A stretch of 64,000 nucleotides of DNA, taken from the NCBI GenBank assembly GCA_024734555.1, contig JANPWX010000097.1, positions 1,441,391 through 1,505,390 on the forward strand, in the 5' to 3' direction. The notes below the pieces were generated by a model. That model worked only from the letters and a program-made list of their open reading frames with translations, was not told the origin of the DNA and searched no databases. The stretch comes from Trochalopteron elliotii (taxonomy: Eukaryota; Chordata; Aves; Passeriformes; Leiothrichidae). Within the stretch, counting starts at the first letter, position 1, and the number at the start of each line of letters is the position of its first letter. Of this stretch, positions 27,701 through 38,521 are shown piece by piece. The translations under genes and the position numbers were made by a program.

Positions 27701-29739
27701 TATACCCAGGCCTTATAGGGGTTCTTGGACTTACAGATTCTTACCACAGCCAGACAAAAAAAATATGATTTAAGTATATCATTAGTGTGTTTTTGTTTAA
27801 CTCCTGAGGCTTTAGTGCCCAAATTTTGAAGTTGAACTATTACATCTCTATTAAAACAATGTAGCTTTGAAAGATTTAGTGATACAAGAATTTAATAAAA
27901 TTAGCCTACTCTTTTGGAAGACCAATATCATCTACAGTTCCTAAATTTCTGAAGTATTTTGAAAGACTCAATAGGTCTTGAGCAAAGGTGTTGCAACAAT
28001 GAATAATCATCCATTTACATTACGATTTTGATCCAATTAATATTGGTTACATGGAATAAAAAATGGCTGAGTAACTAATAACCAGCTGTACTGTCTTATG
28101 ACATTGTATGTCTCAAGACAATATTAAGATCGAGTGGCTAAAATCCCCAGAAAAAACACTAAGTACTCATTCATTATGACTGAATTCATCCTGTCCCTGT
28201 TGTATCTACAGCCACATAAACAAAGGCTAAAAGGCCCAATCTCCCTTCCCACAAAGTTTCTGGAGCTGGGAATTTGCTTTCATCAGATATGTGAGCAACA
28301 GTACAGGAGAGTGGCCCTTCCATGACACAAAAAGCCATAGATGGTCACAGCCAATGACAAGCAGGTAACTATCACCCTGCTAACTCCTTAATATTGAGCA
28401 CTCTTTGTAATCCTCTTTACAGACATGGTATTTGTAGCTTTTACCATAGGAAAGGAAGAATAAAAATTCTTGTGCAAATTTTCAGCAAAGCAAAACCACA
28501 GAATGGTCCAGACCTGATTTTATTGCAGCCAAGCATCTAACATGACCAGAAATATTGCAGCCAAATGAAAATCTCTTTCAAGGGATTGCAGCACGATGTA
28601 CTGTCGTCATGAGGCTGTGGGTGTGAGAACTGTGTGGCATACTAAGATGGAAAGCACATGGATAGAAAACAAATTTCATGGAAAAGATTTGTCAGGGGAG
28701 ATTAAGATAACTGGTTTTGACATTAAAAAGTAGGATTTAAGTTGCAAGACCCCACAAGAATTCAGGATAATTTTTTGCTTTCTATGGCACAGCAGTGAGA
28801 AAACTTGCTTTCTTTTACAGTCTTTACAGTTGCACCATCTTGGGAATGACATTTGGTCTTTCCAGATAAACATTATTGAACAATATTCAAGTTTTGTTAG
28901 TTTTATTTTGTTCAGTAAAGATTTCCTGCAAAATTCTAGTGCATTTTAGAATCTTCAGCACTAAATATAAGCAATCTTTAAATTACCCCTATTTCTACAG
29001 TGAGTTTATACCAGCTGTTTTTAGCTGGAGAACAGATTGCCATAAAGTCTTCTACAATGCTCTGAATCTTGAAACTGAGCAGAAGGTAATCATTCTCCCC
29101 TGTCCTTTCTAATCCCAGAGAAAAGGCTGGAGACCAGGGGAAATAGGAAAAAAAAAAGAAGTGGAGTAAGGAGGGGAAAAAAATCTGCATGTAGCTATCA
29201 AAAGGAGAAATCAAGAAGAGGCATTTGTCTAGCAAATGAAAGGATTCCTATGTAACTGATACTGGGCAAAATGACTATAGGGGGAAAAATACATTAAGTT
29301 ATTAGCTTTATAAAAAAATTCAGTTTCCAACTTGAAGGCAATTCTTCAAGAAAATGCCTACATGCCTACAATTGTCATTGTACACGACAATTTAGTAAAC
29401 AGGTGCCCAACATCATCAATGGGATCAAATTCCTTTTAGAAATAAATACTAGTCTTTTAAGAAGGAAGACCACTCCTGATAATGTGGATTTATTTACACA
29501 TACACACTTCCCAAATAGGTCCATATAGGGCTCAAAAATCCTGAGCTACCACTCCCCTTCCCCTTCCTGCTCTGGGGATGGAGTTGAGAATTGGAGGTAC
29601 AACAAGGTGCTACAGGTTGAGATATGAACAATTAATTTACTGGAAACAGCAATGAAATCAGAGAATGAACAGTAATAACTATAATATTAGTAACAAATCA
29701 TATAAGTCAACAACTTACACATAAAACCCACAACAAATA
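24760..29739. other. Unique non-coding DNA
   Basis: No gene or repeat with adequate support. The 117-codon minus frame at 27469-27822 has no acceptor with a pyrimidine tract and is not called. A/T-rich throughout, with short A- and T-runs. Confidence 0.5.
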
Positions 29740-30003
29740 CTAAACAGCCCTTTCCCATCACACCATGCTTTCTCCTGACCAGAAGAGGAATACCTTTCCT
29801 CCAGGAAGCCAGAATCCCTTTTCCCACCACTGGCAACGGCATAGGATGGTACAGAATAACATTACAGTCTTGGCTGTGCCCACATGTCACAGCATACTGC
29901 AGCCTGTAAAAGCAAATTAGAATTCCTGGACTCAAGTGATCTGGTGAACTCAGCCTCCCTGTCAGCTGGGACTACAGGTAGGCACCACCACGCTCAGGTA
30001 CCG
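29740..30003 (-). pseudogene. 7SL (SRP) RNA-derived pseudogene
   Basis: On the minus strand the first about 75 bases (30003 downward) follow the 5' Alu domain of signal-recognition-particle 7SL RNA: a GGTGGTGCCTACCTG-type start, cctgtagtcccagct, gggaggctgag, then gatcacttgagtccaggaat and gctgcagtatgctgtgac. The similarity continues more weakly through the next about 180 bases, including a 'ggtcaggagaaagcatgg' segment like the central 7SL. A functional 7SL gene would be nearly invariant. This copy has many substitutions and indels, so it is a dead retro-copy. No clear 3' A-tail remains and its left boundary is approximate. It is not a primate Alu, because the similarity runs on into the S domain and the context is avian. 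Confidence 0.7.
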
Positions 30004-30011
30004 TAAAAAAA

Positions 30012-30043
30012 AAATTAACTCTGTCCTGGCTGGAACTAAGACA
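30012..30043 (-). mobile_element. Short LTR 5'-end fragment (ERVL-like)
   Basis: Read on the minus strand, the fragment begins tgtcttagttccagccagga and continues into agagttaattttttt. This resembles the first about 35 bases of the common avian ERVL-type LTR. The match then stops at a run of T and the 7SL-derived sequence begins. It is short, so it could be coincidence. Confidence 0.4.
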
Positions 30044-30059
30044 CCAACAAAACAAGCTC

Positions 30060-32529
30060 CCTCAGTGGCAGGAAGCACTTAAGCTAGAATATTAAGAGCG
30101 GGGCACACAGACAGCAGAAGAGAAAGCACCTTGAGGTACTGGGACAAAAGAGAGGCATAATAAAGCTTTCTATAAGTTGTAAAATCAAAGTGTAAGAAAA
30201 CATCAATATCACTGGTTGTTTGGAGTTAAGATGAGACTTAACTTACAGCATGGAGTTTTCATGATGCGTCCACGTTTCTGTTCCACTAGGAAGGGTGAAT
30301 CTGCATTATTAATCCTGAAATTACAGCTCAAACATTATCCTTGTCACTATGCTCAACACTATTCTTGTCACACTCTTCAGACCTGAAGCACTAATTTTCC
30401 ACAACAAAAATTTAATAGGTGATGTATTACTGGAAAAGATGAAAGAATAACTTGCATTAAAGGAAACAATATTTTAATAAGCTTTTAATGTTAATTAGTC
30501 AAGAGTACTTTTAAGCTGTCATATAAGATCTCTATCTGCTTACTCTCTGAGTAACTGGGGTTTGTTGTTGATGTTATTGTTTCTAAAGAAACAGAAAAAA
30601 TACCTATAATTCTCATACATGGGACATACACGGGACACTCCCAGTTTCAATCCCCAATTTCCTTCATATGTATGCCTTTAATCAAGTAAACCAATTGTAT
30701 TCAGAATAATATCATACCCTAGAATTACTGTGGGTCATAATCACAAGTTGTTCTTGTTATTTGAGGCCTTTTGACTATTGTAATAATACAAAAATCTTGG
30801 TGTTTTTCCATGTCGACTGATGAACTTGATCAGGGTGGAAAGGACAGGTCAAAAGTGTAAAACTTATGGGTGTTTTCCTTCATTTTCAATCCATACACAT
30901 AATTTCATTACTTAGGAACTGCATGCCATACATTTAAAGTCAGTACAGCCTTAGTATTGTTCAGAAAGGATTTGACCTGCAATTGTAATAGATAGTTGTC
31001 ATAGACCTCATAGCATTAGCTAGAAGCACTGAACTATAAAATCTGGGACTTTACTGTACATGTTCAACGAAAAATCCAAAAATCAATGTAAAAAAATCTA
31101 ATAAAATTGCTTTTAGGTTATCACATTTTTCACAGCAGAATGAAAACAAAACAAAACAAATGCAGTCTATTACTCTTGTGAATTATCATCTGCAGAAAAT
31201 AAATGGTAAGGAGTTCCCATCACAGGAAAAGTTGGCTGGATCTTTTTCAAAGGTGTTGAAAGAGAATGACAAGGACTTGCTTTGGTTTTTTTAGTTCTAT
31301 CTGTATCACCCAAGTTTTTTAGCCTCCTTCCATGCCCCTATGAATGAATGTTGTTTAAATTAGTCGATTTAAAAGGTGGGCTGAGCCATTTTCACACTGA
31401 CTTATATAAAGCAATTTTTCCTGTTTTATTAGTCACATTAGCATTCTATTGCCCTTTAAATGTCACAAGTTCAAGAGCATAGCTGTACATATCCTGGAAA
31501 TATTCCTGGTTTATGTAATAAAACAAAAAGCTACATTTTCTTGGGACAGATAAGGTGACCAAAAAAAAAAAAAAAAAAAGAGAGAGAAACAAACAGGGCA
31601 TAATAGCACAGAATAAAACAACAACCAGTAAGACAAGATTGTTTGCAAGTGAAGGAAGAGCAGGAGAGCTACTGAGAGCACACATTTAGAAATGCTTGTT
31701 TGTATTGTCTCTATCAAAATGTGTGAAACAGCTGATAAACCCAGCACTTGCTGTAATTCACAGAAAGGAAGAAAAATGGCACTGCACTCACCCCATGACA
31801 TATTCCTTAATCTTTTAGGGACCTTTGAAAAGCCACATTGTATGTTGGAAGTACTCTCATTTATTAGCGGTGTTTTATTTGAAAGCAGAAACCTGCACAA
31901 TTCCCTAGCTGTATGGTATCTAACCTAAAACATTTCCAGGTTTATCAAGGGCAACATGAAAGGTCCAGACTGGTTGGAAGGAAATATTGGAAATCAAATG
32001 AATTTTGAAGTCTGCAGGATCTGACCTACCATCTTCTGTCAAAGGCATGGAAGTGTTTCAAAACAGGTTAGTGCCTGAAAATACCACCTGAATCACCAAG
32101 TCCAGTTACCCACAGAGGAAAGCAAAGCACCAAATTTTTTTTCCAGAACTGCCATAAAAACATCTTCCCTACATGTTACTATAGCCCACGCTACACTACC
32201 CACCACCTTGTGACAAATACAAGGCTCATTATATTATGGCTTTTAAATGTCTATTGCAATGTGCCACAAGAAGACAACTCTTTATGTTGCCAAGTGTCAC
32301 AACTCCCCACAATTACAAATAATTTGCTAGAAAAATTAGCTCAAGAGGAAAGTGTGCCACATGGTACAAAGGAGGGCAAACTCTTCCTCTCCTCTGCCTT
32401 CCCTCCACTGCAGAAATCCTTGCCAAGCTCATTAAGCAGAAAACCACACACACCCACAAGGATGCACGTAACATGAGGACTTACACATCTATACAGCCAC
32501 TCAGCAGGCATATTTTTAAGCTTTGTGCA
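30060..32529. other. Unique non-coding DNA with a poly-A tract
   Basis: No supported gene. A 20-base A-run at 31560-31579 runs into a short GA repeat and produces phenylalanine runs in minus-strand frames of up to 129 codons; these are artefacts. Confidence 0.5.
31560..31579. repeat. Poly-A tract
   Basis: Twenty consecutive A residues followed by (GA)n. It could be a retroposon tail, but no element body is recognisable to its left. Confidence 0.85.
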
Positions 32530-33127
32530 TACCATGTTTTAACCCCAGCTGTCAATTAAGAACCACGCAGCCACTCACTCACTGCTCCATCCTGCTGGTG
32601 GGGGAGAGAATCAGAAAGAAGAAAGAAGAGTGAAGTGGAAAAATTTGTGGACTGGGATAAAGACAGTTTAGCAGGCAAAGCAGAAGCTGCATGCATGCAA
32701 GCAAGGCACAACAAGGAATTAATTCACCACTTTCCATGGGCAGGCAGGTATTTATCCATCTCCATGAGAGCAGGGCTCCATCACATGTAGCGGTCACTTG
32801 GGAAGACAAATGCTGTAACTCCAACAAGTACCCTTTTCCTACTTCTTTCCCAGCTTTATCTGCAGAGCATAATGCCATATAGTATGGGATATCCCTATGG
32901 TCAGTAGAGGTCAGCTTTCCTGACAGTGTCCCCTCACAACTCCTTGTGTGCCTCCAGCCCACTCACTGGTTGGGTGGGATGGGAACAAGAAAAGGCCTTG
33001 TCTTTGTCAAAGCCCTGCTCAGCAATAACAAAAACATCCCTGTTTTACCAGCACTGTTTCCAACACAAATTAAAACCATAGCAGCACTGTGAAGATAATT
33101 ATGTCTACCCCAGCCAAACCCAACACA
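32530..33127 (-). mobile_element. Solo LTR, avian ERVL type (598 bp)
   Basis: On the minus strand it starts tgtgttgggtttggctgggg. It then follows the known avian ERVL-type LTR in order: a 'ggatgtttttgttattgctgagcag' segment, 'gacaaggcctttt', 'gaggggacactg', a 'gggatatcccatactatatgg' segment, a TATA-type gataaagctggg, a 'ccttgttgtgccttgcttgc' segment, 'ctaaactgtctttatccc' near the polyadenylation region, and an end in ggggttaaaacatggta. Flanking pentamers are gtgca (32525-32529) and gtaca (33128-33132), a 5-bp duplication with one mismatch, as expected of ERVL. No internal retroviral genes remain, so it is a solo LTR left by recombination. Confidence 0.88.
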
Positions 33128-33132
33128 GTACA

Positions 33133-34369
33133 ATACAACCATGTCATGGCACCTGAACCAAGGCTGCACCAACTTGGAAGCTTCAGTATTCTGCCTGGTT
33201 CATTGTGCAGGGTGTCACAGGGAGCAGTGTCTCCCTGGTGGCTGGAGGTCCCATCAGGGTCAGCTGGGGCAGGGCTCAGTCCTGTGATGCAGGCCCTCAC
33301 CAAGCAGAGAGAGGTTCACTGGTCTCAAGAGCCCTGAGAGCCAAAACCTCAAAGGCAGCCCTAGTGCAGCCTCTGTATTGTCCAAACAGGGCTGTACACA
33401 GGGACCTTCTGCTGTGGAAACTTCATCTGGCAGCTCTGAAAAGGTGGCAGGTAAAGGGGAAAAAGGAATGAGAACTTCCACATAATAGGTGCACAGAAAC
33501 CCTACACCTGTGGATGTGGCTGCCTGCTCCAGCACAACTTATGGTAGTATCTGTTGCCAGATTCAGAGACAAGCAAGCAAGTCATTGACAGTCTGAAGAT
33601 CCAGTTATGGCTCTGGCAGCACAGGAAAGCCAGCACAGTACAGGGCAGTACCTCTTGCTCCCAGCAATATCTACTCAAATGAAGGCAGGAGTTTGTAGTA
33701 CTTGCTTAGTATTCCTATCTGGTCTTCCAGCTGGAAGGCTTTCACCACACTCCTGAGGGCCCAGCAGGAAGGGCCAGGGACCCAGTTGTGTGGTGCTGCG
33801 CAAATGCTACAAGATGTCACATTTGAAGGATTTTAAGCACAGCAAAGTTCTATGTGTATCAGCAGGCAAAGGAGGAACTCATCTGTCATTGCTGCTGAAG
33901 GTCATCAACACCAGCTGCCCATGTAGGAGAGACCTTGGTGCACAATACATAAGGTGAGTGATGCTTAAACAGAAAGCTGTTGATAAGAAAGTAAAGATGC
34001 AGACAGCCGCATAAGAATGCTGAGGCACCGAGATCTTTGCCTGACAAAGCCAACTTAGCAGTCCCCAGTAAGAAAGGATACGTAAGAAAGTCGTTCAGCA
34101 GAAGGGCTTTGTCTAGTCCAGCAGGTGCTCAAACCACCATGCCTGAATTTGGCCCTGGCAACAACAGCCACAACATTGTATTTAAGCAGTCAAGTGAGCA
34201 AACAATCTGTAAGCTATTGAATATCATCTTGTCACAATAAATGATGGAGTAGTTCAAGGCTGAGAGACACAACTGCCAGTCATGTCTTCTGTTTTAGACT
34301 ATGCTAATCCAGTCTTGATTTATATACAGCACAGAGCACCCTAGTAAATCCAGCACAACTCTGAACAAA
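33133..34369. other. Unique DNA, locally G+C richer
   Basis: 33.2-33.5 kb is somewhat G+C-richer than the rest and open on both strands for 80-90 codons, but it lacks convincing exon boundaries. No recognised element was found. Confidence 0.45.
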
Positions 34370-34375
34370 GACCTG
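34370..34375. repeat. Target-site duplication (left), GACCTG
   Basis: The 6-bp word gacctg directly precedes the LTR and is repeated exactly at 34811-34816. A 6-bp duplication is typical of class II (ERVK-like) insertions. Confidence 0.9.
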
Positions 34376-34810
34376 TATAAATTGGCATGTCTGTGGGGGT
34401 GCTTTTACTGGCCAAGCAGCCCCCAGAACAATTTATAACCTTCTGATGTGAGTTCCTCCAAATCTGCTCATTGGAAGCATGGATGAGGCTTGGAAATGAA
34501 GAATGGGTCCAGCTTGGGTAGGAAAAGGTGTTCATTTCTGTGACTCCATGAGCAGAGGAGAACCAGGATGGGCAGCCAGAACAAGCCAGAACCTGTGCTC
34601 AGCCCTGTGTTCCCTTTTTCCCAGATCACCCCCTGGGCAGGGAACACTCTGGGCCAATTGGGAAAGGGAAGGAGTGAGGTTACATCAGGGGGATACCACA
34701 GGGGTCATCAGGGAATGGGGGGTAGGGTATTTTGGAATGGAACAAACCAATTACAGACAAACAACAAAATACAAATACAAATTCAAAACCCTAAATCTTG
34801 CACTGCAACA
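34376..34810 (-). mobile_element. Solo LTR copy 1, ERVK-like (435 bp)
   Basis: It is bounded by an exact 6-bp duplication (gacctg). On the minus strand it starts tgttgcagtgcaagattt and ends ccaatttata, so its termini are TG...TA. Copy 2 at 45704-46127 is almost identical by eye, and a more distant relative lies at 50338-50838. The LTR has no long frame. Orientation is inferred from similarity to the third copy, which has a recognisable polyadenylation signal on the minus strand. No internal region is present, so it is a solo LTR. Compared with copy 2 it carries a short insertion of a few bases (the acaagcc word near 34580). Confidence 0.9.
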
Positions 34811-34816
34811 GACCTG
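34811..34816. repeat. Target-site duplication (right), GACCTG
   Basis: Exact copy of the hexamer at 34370-34375. Confidence 0.9.
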
Positions 34817-35186
34817 AGCTCAGGTCTTCTGCATATGCTCTCTCTGCAAATGTTTCAACTCCAACTCAGCAAAAAATATGATGCAAATGTCTTCTAGGAA
34901 ATATATAAATATTCTCATGCCCAGTGCCCATTGAAAAGTTCATTCTCTTTCCTTGAAGCTGAGACTGCTCTTCCCTTGAAGTCTGTATGGTCTGCAACTA
35001 AAGTATTGAAAATGTGCTCCAAGGAACTGTTAAATCCACTCGTCAGATGCAGTACAGTAACTCTGGTTAGAGTTGACTGTGCTTCAGGATCAGACAACTC
35101 TTAAAATTCATCCTCTGATAGACACAGACTGATTTCTTTGAGAAAGAAACTCCTTGCTTTGAGCTAACACACAAATCCCACACCTT
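34817..35186. other. Unique non-coding DNA
   Basis: Nothing recognised between the solo LTR and the CR1 element. Confidence 0.5.
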
Positions 35187-35444
35187 TCATAGAATCATAG
35201 AATTGGTTAGGTTGGAAAAGATCTCTAAAATTATCAAGTCCAACTGTAAACCCAGCACTGCCAAGTCCACTACTAACCCACATCCCTAAATGTCACACCT
35301 ACAGAATTTTAAACCCCTCTAGAGATGGTGACTCCAACACTTCCCTGGGTAGCCTGTAATAATGCTGGACAACTCTTTTGGTGATGAAACTGGGCCTGAT
35401 ACCCTGGTTGTTCTGCACATACTCCATGATGGCACTCAAGAGAT

Positions 35445-35450
35445 CTGCTC
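35445..35450. repeat. Target-site duplication (left), CTGCTC
   Basis: Hexamer inside the CR1 that is repeated exactly at 35882-35887, on the other side of the nested LTR. Confidence 0.88.
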
Positions 35451-35881
35451 TGTGGTAATGCAATCTCTACACCTCTAGCAGGTGCTTCCAAATAGGGAAA
35501 GAGTTTAGTTTTATCTTTTGACATGTTAAGAAGCTAGCCGGAAAGTTCTGTGGATTTTTCTTTGTAATTGAAGCCTGGAAATGTTACTCAAAGACTGTTG
35601 CTACACTCATTGGGGCCAAGGGTCAAAAAGCCCACCTAAGCTGCTAAATACTAAAGAGAGAGAAAAAAGGAACTCCACGCTTTTCACTTTTCAAAGTGCT
35701 GTAGCAGCAAAGAGTTTGTCTCTTTGCTGTGCTCGGCTTTGTTGTTTTGCATTTTGTATTATTTTCCATCTTTATTAAAACCCTTTTAATTTTTCAAGGC
35801 ACCCACGATCAGCTGTCTCACTCATTATTATAGCCATGTTTCTGCTAGGCTGGATCCTCAGGAGTGTGGGTTAAACCCATA
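35451..35881 (+). mobile_element. Nested solo LTR inside CR1 (431 bp)
   Basis: This is 431 bases of non-CR1 sequence, flanked by the exact 6-bp duplication ctgctc and splitting a continuous CR1 word (gatctgctc / ctgctccatgg). It starts tgtggtaatgcaatc and ends gggttaaacccata, so the termini are TG...TA. A plus-strand tctttattaaaaccc near 35770 could serve as TATA or polyadenylation context; orientation is tentative. No internal retroviral region is present. The 6-bp duplication suggests a class II-like integrase. I do not recognise the family, and it looks unrelated to the other LTRs in the window. Confidence 0.82.
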
Positions 35882-35887
35882 CTGCTC
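35882..35887. repeat. Target-site duplication (right), CTGCTC
   Basis: Exact copy of the hexamer at 35445-35450. Confidence 0.88.
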
Positions 35888-36050
35888 CATGGCAGATCCT
35901 TGGCCCCAAGGTCTGGCTGACTGGCCTATAGTTCCCCAGATCCTCCTTCTGGCCCTCCTTGTAGATGGACATCACATATGCTGACTTCCAGCCAACTGGG
36001 ACCTTCCTGATTAGTAAGGACTGCTGGTAAATGACTGAAAATGTCTCATT

Positions 36051-38064
36051 ATATCCCTGTCTTCATGCAAGCTGTTTTGACATTTCTTCTCTCCCTTTTG
36101 TTTCAAAACCCAGGGAGATGAATTTAGGCAGAACTACATTCAAATATTTTTCCAAACTAGAGAAATTATGTATAATTTATGCTGCATAACATGCTGTGGA
36201 ATGTCCACCATCAAGTTCCAGGAAGAGGTTGTTCAACTTACCCACCTATGAATTTTCATGAGGATTAAACATTTCTGACAAATACTTTAATCTCCCTCGT
36301 TTACAGTAAACATGATTTTTTTTTAACAAAAAAAGCTATTTAAAGTACTTCAATGCTGAAGTACTCTAGGAAAGCCAATCATAAAAGATACACTTGATTC
36401 TTCTGTATTTTCAAAAAGTTGTGTTTGAATAACCCTAACTCATGATGCTTTAGTTCAGTCATGTTTTCCTGAATTTTTGCTTTTTATGGTCTGTCCTTAT
36501 GAAGAAAAAAGTCCAAACTGTGGAAGTTCCTGATATTTGTATTGTACTGCAGTAATGCAGAAATGGTCCTACCAACTCAGGGTGGACATTTGTCTTGTCC
36601 ACACAGCTAGAGAAGAAGGTAAAATCAGAGAAAGCATGGTTAGGTGCTCTCTAAAGCTGGGATCTCCCCAGATCCCAGCAATTAGGAAAGAGGGAAGAAA
36701 GAAGGAATACCCTTTATGGGGATAAACATTTTCAGCTCTCAAGTTGTGTAAAAACATGATACTCAAGTATAAACAGAGTGGTTACTGTTGCTTGTGGCTA
36801 CTGTTACTGTCTGCTTGTCTTCTTTAATGAATTTTGATTTACATTTTCTGTTCTACTTAATGTAGACTTTCATCATTCCCTATCATCTTCCTGCAAGGAA
36901 ATTAAGGTCGCTTTTATTCTTCTTTTTTCAATATCTGTTCTAAGCTATTCCCAAGAAATAGAGAACCTTTGCAGAGACCTCTAGGTTTCTGTGCCAATAC
37001 TGATCCTCCTTTCAGAATCAGTCTCCTAACCTGCTTCTTCCTATGGGATAATTTCAGAGTTCAGGTTTGTCCCTAAATGCATCTCTTTCTTCCCCATTCT
37101 TCTCCATCTCTCCACCCAGCACTAGCTCCATAAGCAAGGGGATGCTTGGAAAGCAGACTAAATTAGGGAAAAAACTTTCTTGTTCTTACCTCTCTGACTC
37201 AGCAAGCAAAGAAAGAAAGGCAGGCTGGTGCTCTAAACATAGTCTCTGACTGCATATCAGAGGCAAAGACTATCAAAGAGCCTGGTAAAAACATAGTAAT
37301 TTAACATGAACCCTAGGAGTGGGTTAGTTACGCTGTCTAGACTTATGCAATTGAAAGCAATCATCAAAATAAAAGCTCATCTTCAAAATCTTCATTATTT
37401 CTCACTCAGAAAGATCTCTACGTCTCTGTATCCACAACAGATTCTGCAGCACTGGCATCACCCTTACCTTTTAAAGAACAAGAGCATAACCCCTGAATTG
37501 GACATGTTCTTTGACTTCTGTGGCTCCCAGGGAATTTGAAGGAGTTTAGATGCTTACAGCCCATGATAGAGCACAAGGCTGGGATACAGCAGTAGAAGCA
37601 GTAACCCATCACCCTTTCACAGCACAGCTGGAGCAGGCTGCTGTGAGAAGGCAGCAATTTCACTGCCTATACTTTACCCTACAAGAACCATATTTAATCT
37701 TGCAAAAAGGAAGACAGAAGAGCCTACATGTGACCCTAGCATTTTCCAGCTGGCCATGGCACTGAATAGAAATGTCAAAGTAAAATCTACTTTTCCTGTA
37801 ACTGAGCAATAAAGACACTTATGCATCACATCCCAGAGCCAAATACATGATTTTCCTGGAAAGGGATATTTTGCTGATCTGAATCTCTCTCTGGAATCAG
37901 CAACATTTCTGCTAATAAGAGACAGACCCAGACTGAGTCTTGTGTCATTGTTGGGGTAGACTGGGAGATGAGAAAAATGGCAGGGGAAAAAATTCTCAGC
38001 TATTAAAAATCAAGCTCTAATCTGATTCCTCTGTGTTTATGAAAAGAGCCAGTGAAAGCTGATG
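36051..38064. other. Unique non-coding DNA
   Basis: Short open frames only, without paired splice sites, and no clear repeats. Confidence 0.5.
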
Positions 38065-38110
38065 CACCCACTAAGAAGGCAAGCACTGTCATCACTGACC
38101 TTAGTGGGTG
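38065..38110. repeat. Perfect 11-bp inverted repeat, 24-nt spacer
   Basis: cacccactaag (38065-38075) and cttagtgggtg (38100-38110) are exact reverse complements. It resembles a protein-binding palindrome or a small element's terminal inverted repeat; no duplication flanks it. Confidence 0.85.
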
Positions 38111-38478
38111 ATTTGTGTGTGCCTGTTGCAACACTGCCCTCTATACTGCTCCTTGGCAGGAGACTGCTCATAATCATCTGGCAGCTTTAGTGGAACTTTA
38201 GTGGCTATAGGGGAGAACTTCATGGGGAAGGAGGGGGAATTTTCCTCCCTTCTTCCCCTGCCTTGCTCAGAAACTAGGAGGTGCAGCCTCAGGAGCTGGC
38301 TGTAATTGGTAATGGAATGTCTAGAGATAACTAGGTCCTGTGTACACCCATGGATGTAATGTCAGCTGTGATCGTGGGCTTATTATGCCAAACACATTGA
38401 GACAGCATGCCAAACAGGGTTTTTTCCTTCACTGACACAACATGAGGAGGGAGACTGCTTGTTCTTCCATAACAGTGG

Positions 38479-38521
38479 CTTGCAACTTGGAATTGCAAGC
38501 TCTGACTCAGGCTGAGTCAGA
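38479..38521. promoter_or_regulatory. Two adjacent palindromes with AP-1-like sites
   Basis: Two inverted repeats lie side by side. The first is cttgcaa/ttgcaag (38479-38485 and 38493-38499) around 7 bases. The second is tctgactca-ggc-tgagtcaga (38501-38521), whose arms each contain a perfect AP-1 consensus heptamer (TGACTCA / TGAGTCA). AP-1, NF-E2 and Maf-family factors bind such sites. A paired arrangement is unlikely by chance, but enhancer activity is inference. Confidence 0.45.

Larger units (their letters stand above)
35187..36050 (-). mobile_element. CR1 LINE 3' end, interrupted by an LTR
   Basis: It begins with tcatagaatcatagaattgg, the typical avian CR1 tail in reverse, and follows CR1 3'-UTR words to 35450. 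It then resumes at 35882 with 'ctgctccatgg' and continues through 'aaggtctggctgactggcc', 'tagttccccagatcctcctt' and 'tgtagatggacatcacatatgc' to about 36050. An internal deletion is visible near 35390, where the usual text jumps to the 'atactccatgatggcactcaag' part. The element is 5'-truncated, with no intact reverse transcriptase. The gap from 35451 to 35881 is a nested LTR. Confidence 0.88.

Noticed and set aside
27469..27822. 117-codon minus-strand open frame
   Set aside because: No acceptor with a pyrimidine tract, no consensus donor and no family recognised.
29930..30003. Primate Alu-like words, suggesting contamination or a primate sequence
   Set aside because: The Alu-like part is the shared 5' domain of 7SL RNA. 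The weaker similarity continues into the 7SL-specific region, there is no Alu dimer or A-rich linker, and all other repeats are avian-type.
31511..31900. 129-codon minus-strand open frame
   Set aside because: It crosses a 20-base poly-A tract giving a phenylalanine run, and no splice sites support it.
34503..34897. Overlapping plus-strand frames of 104 and 109 codons
   Set aside because: They lie mostly within solo LTR copy 1, and the same frames recur in copy 2 at 45.8-46.2 kb; they are shadows of the LTR sequence.
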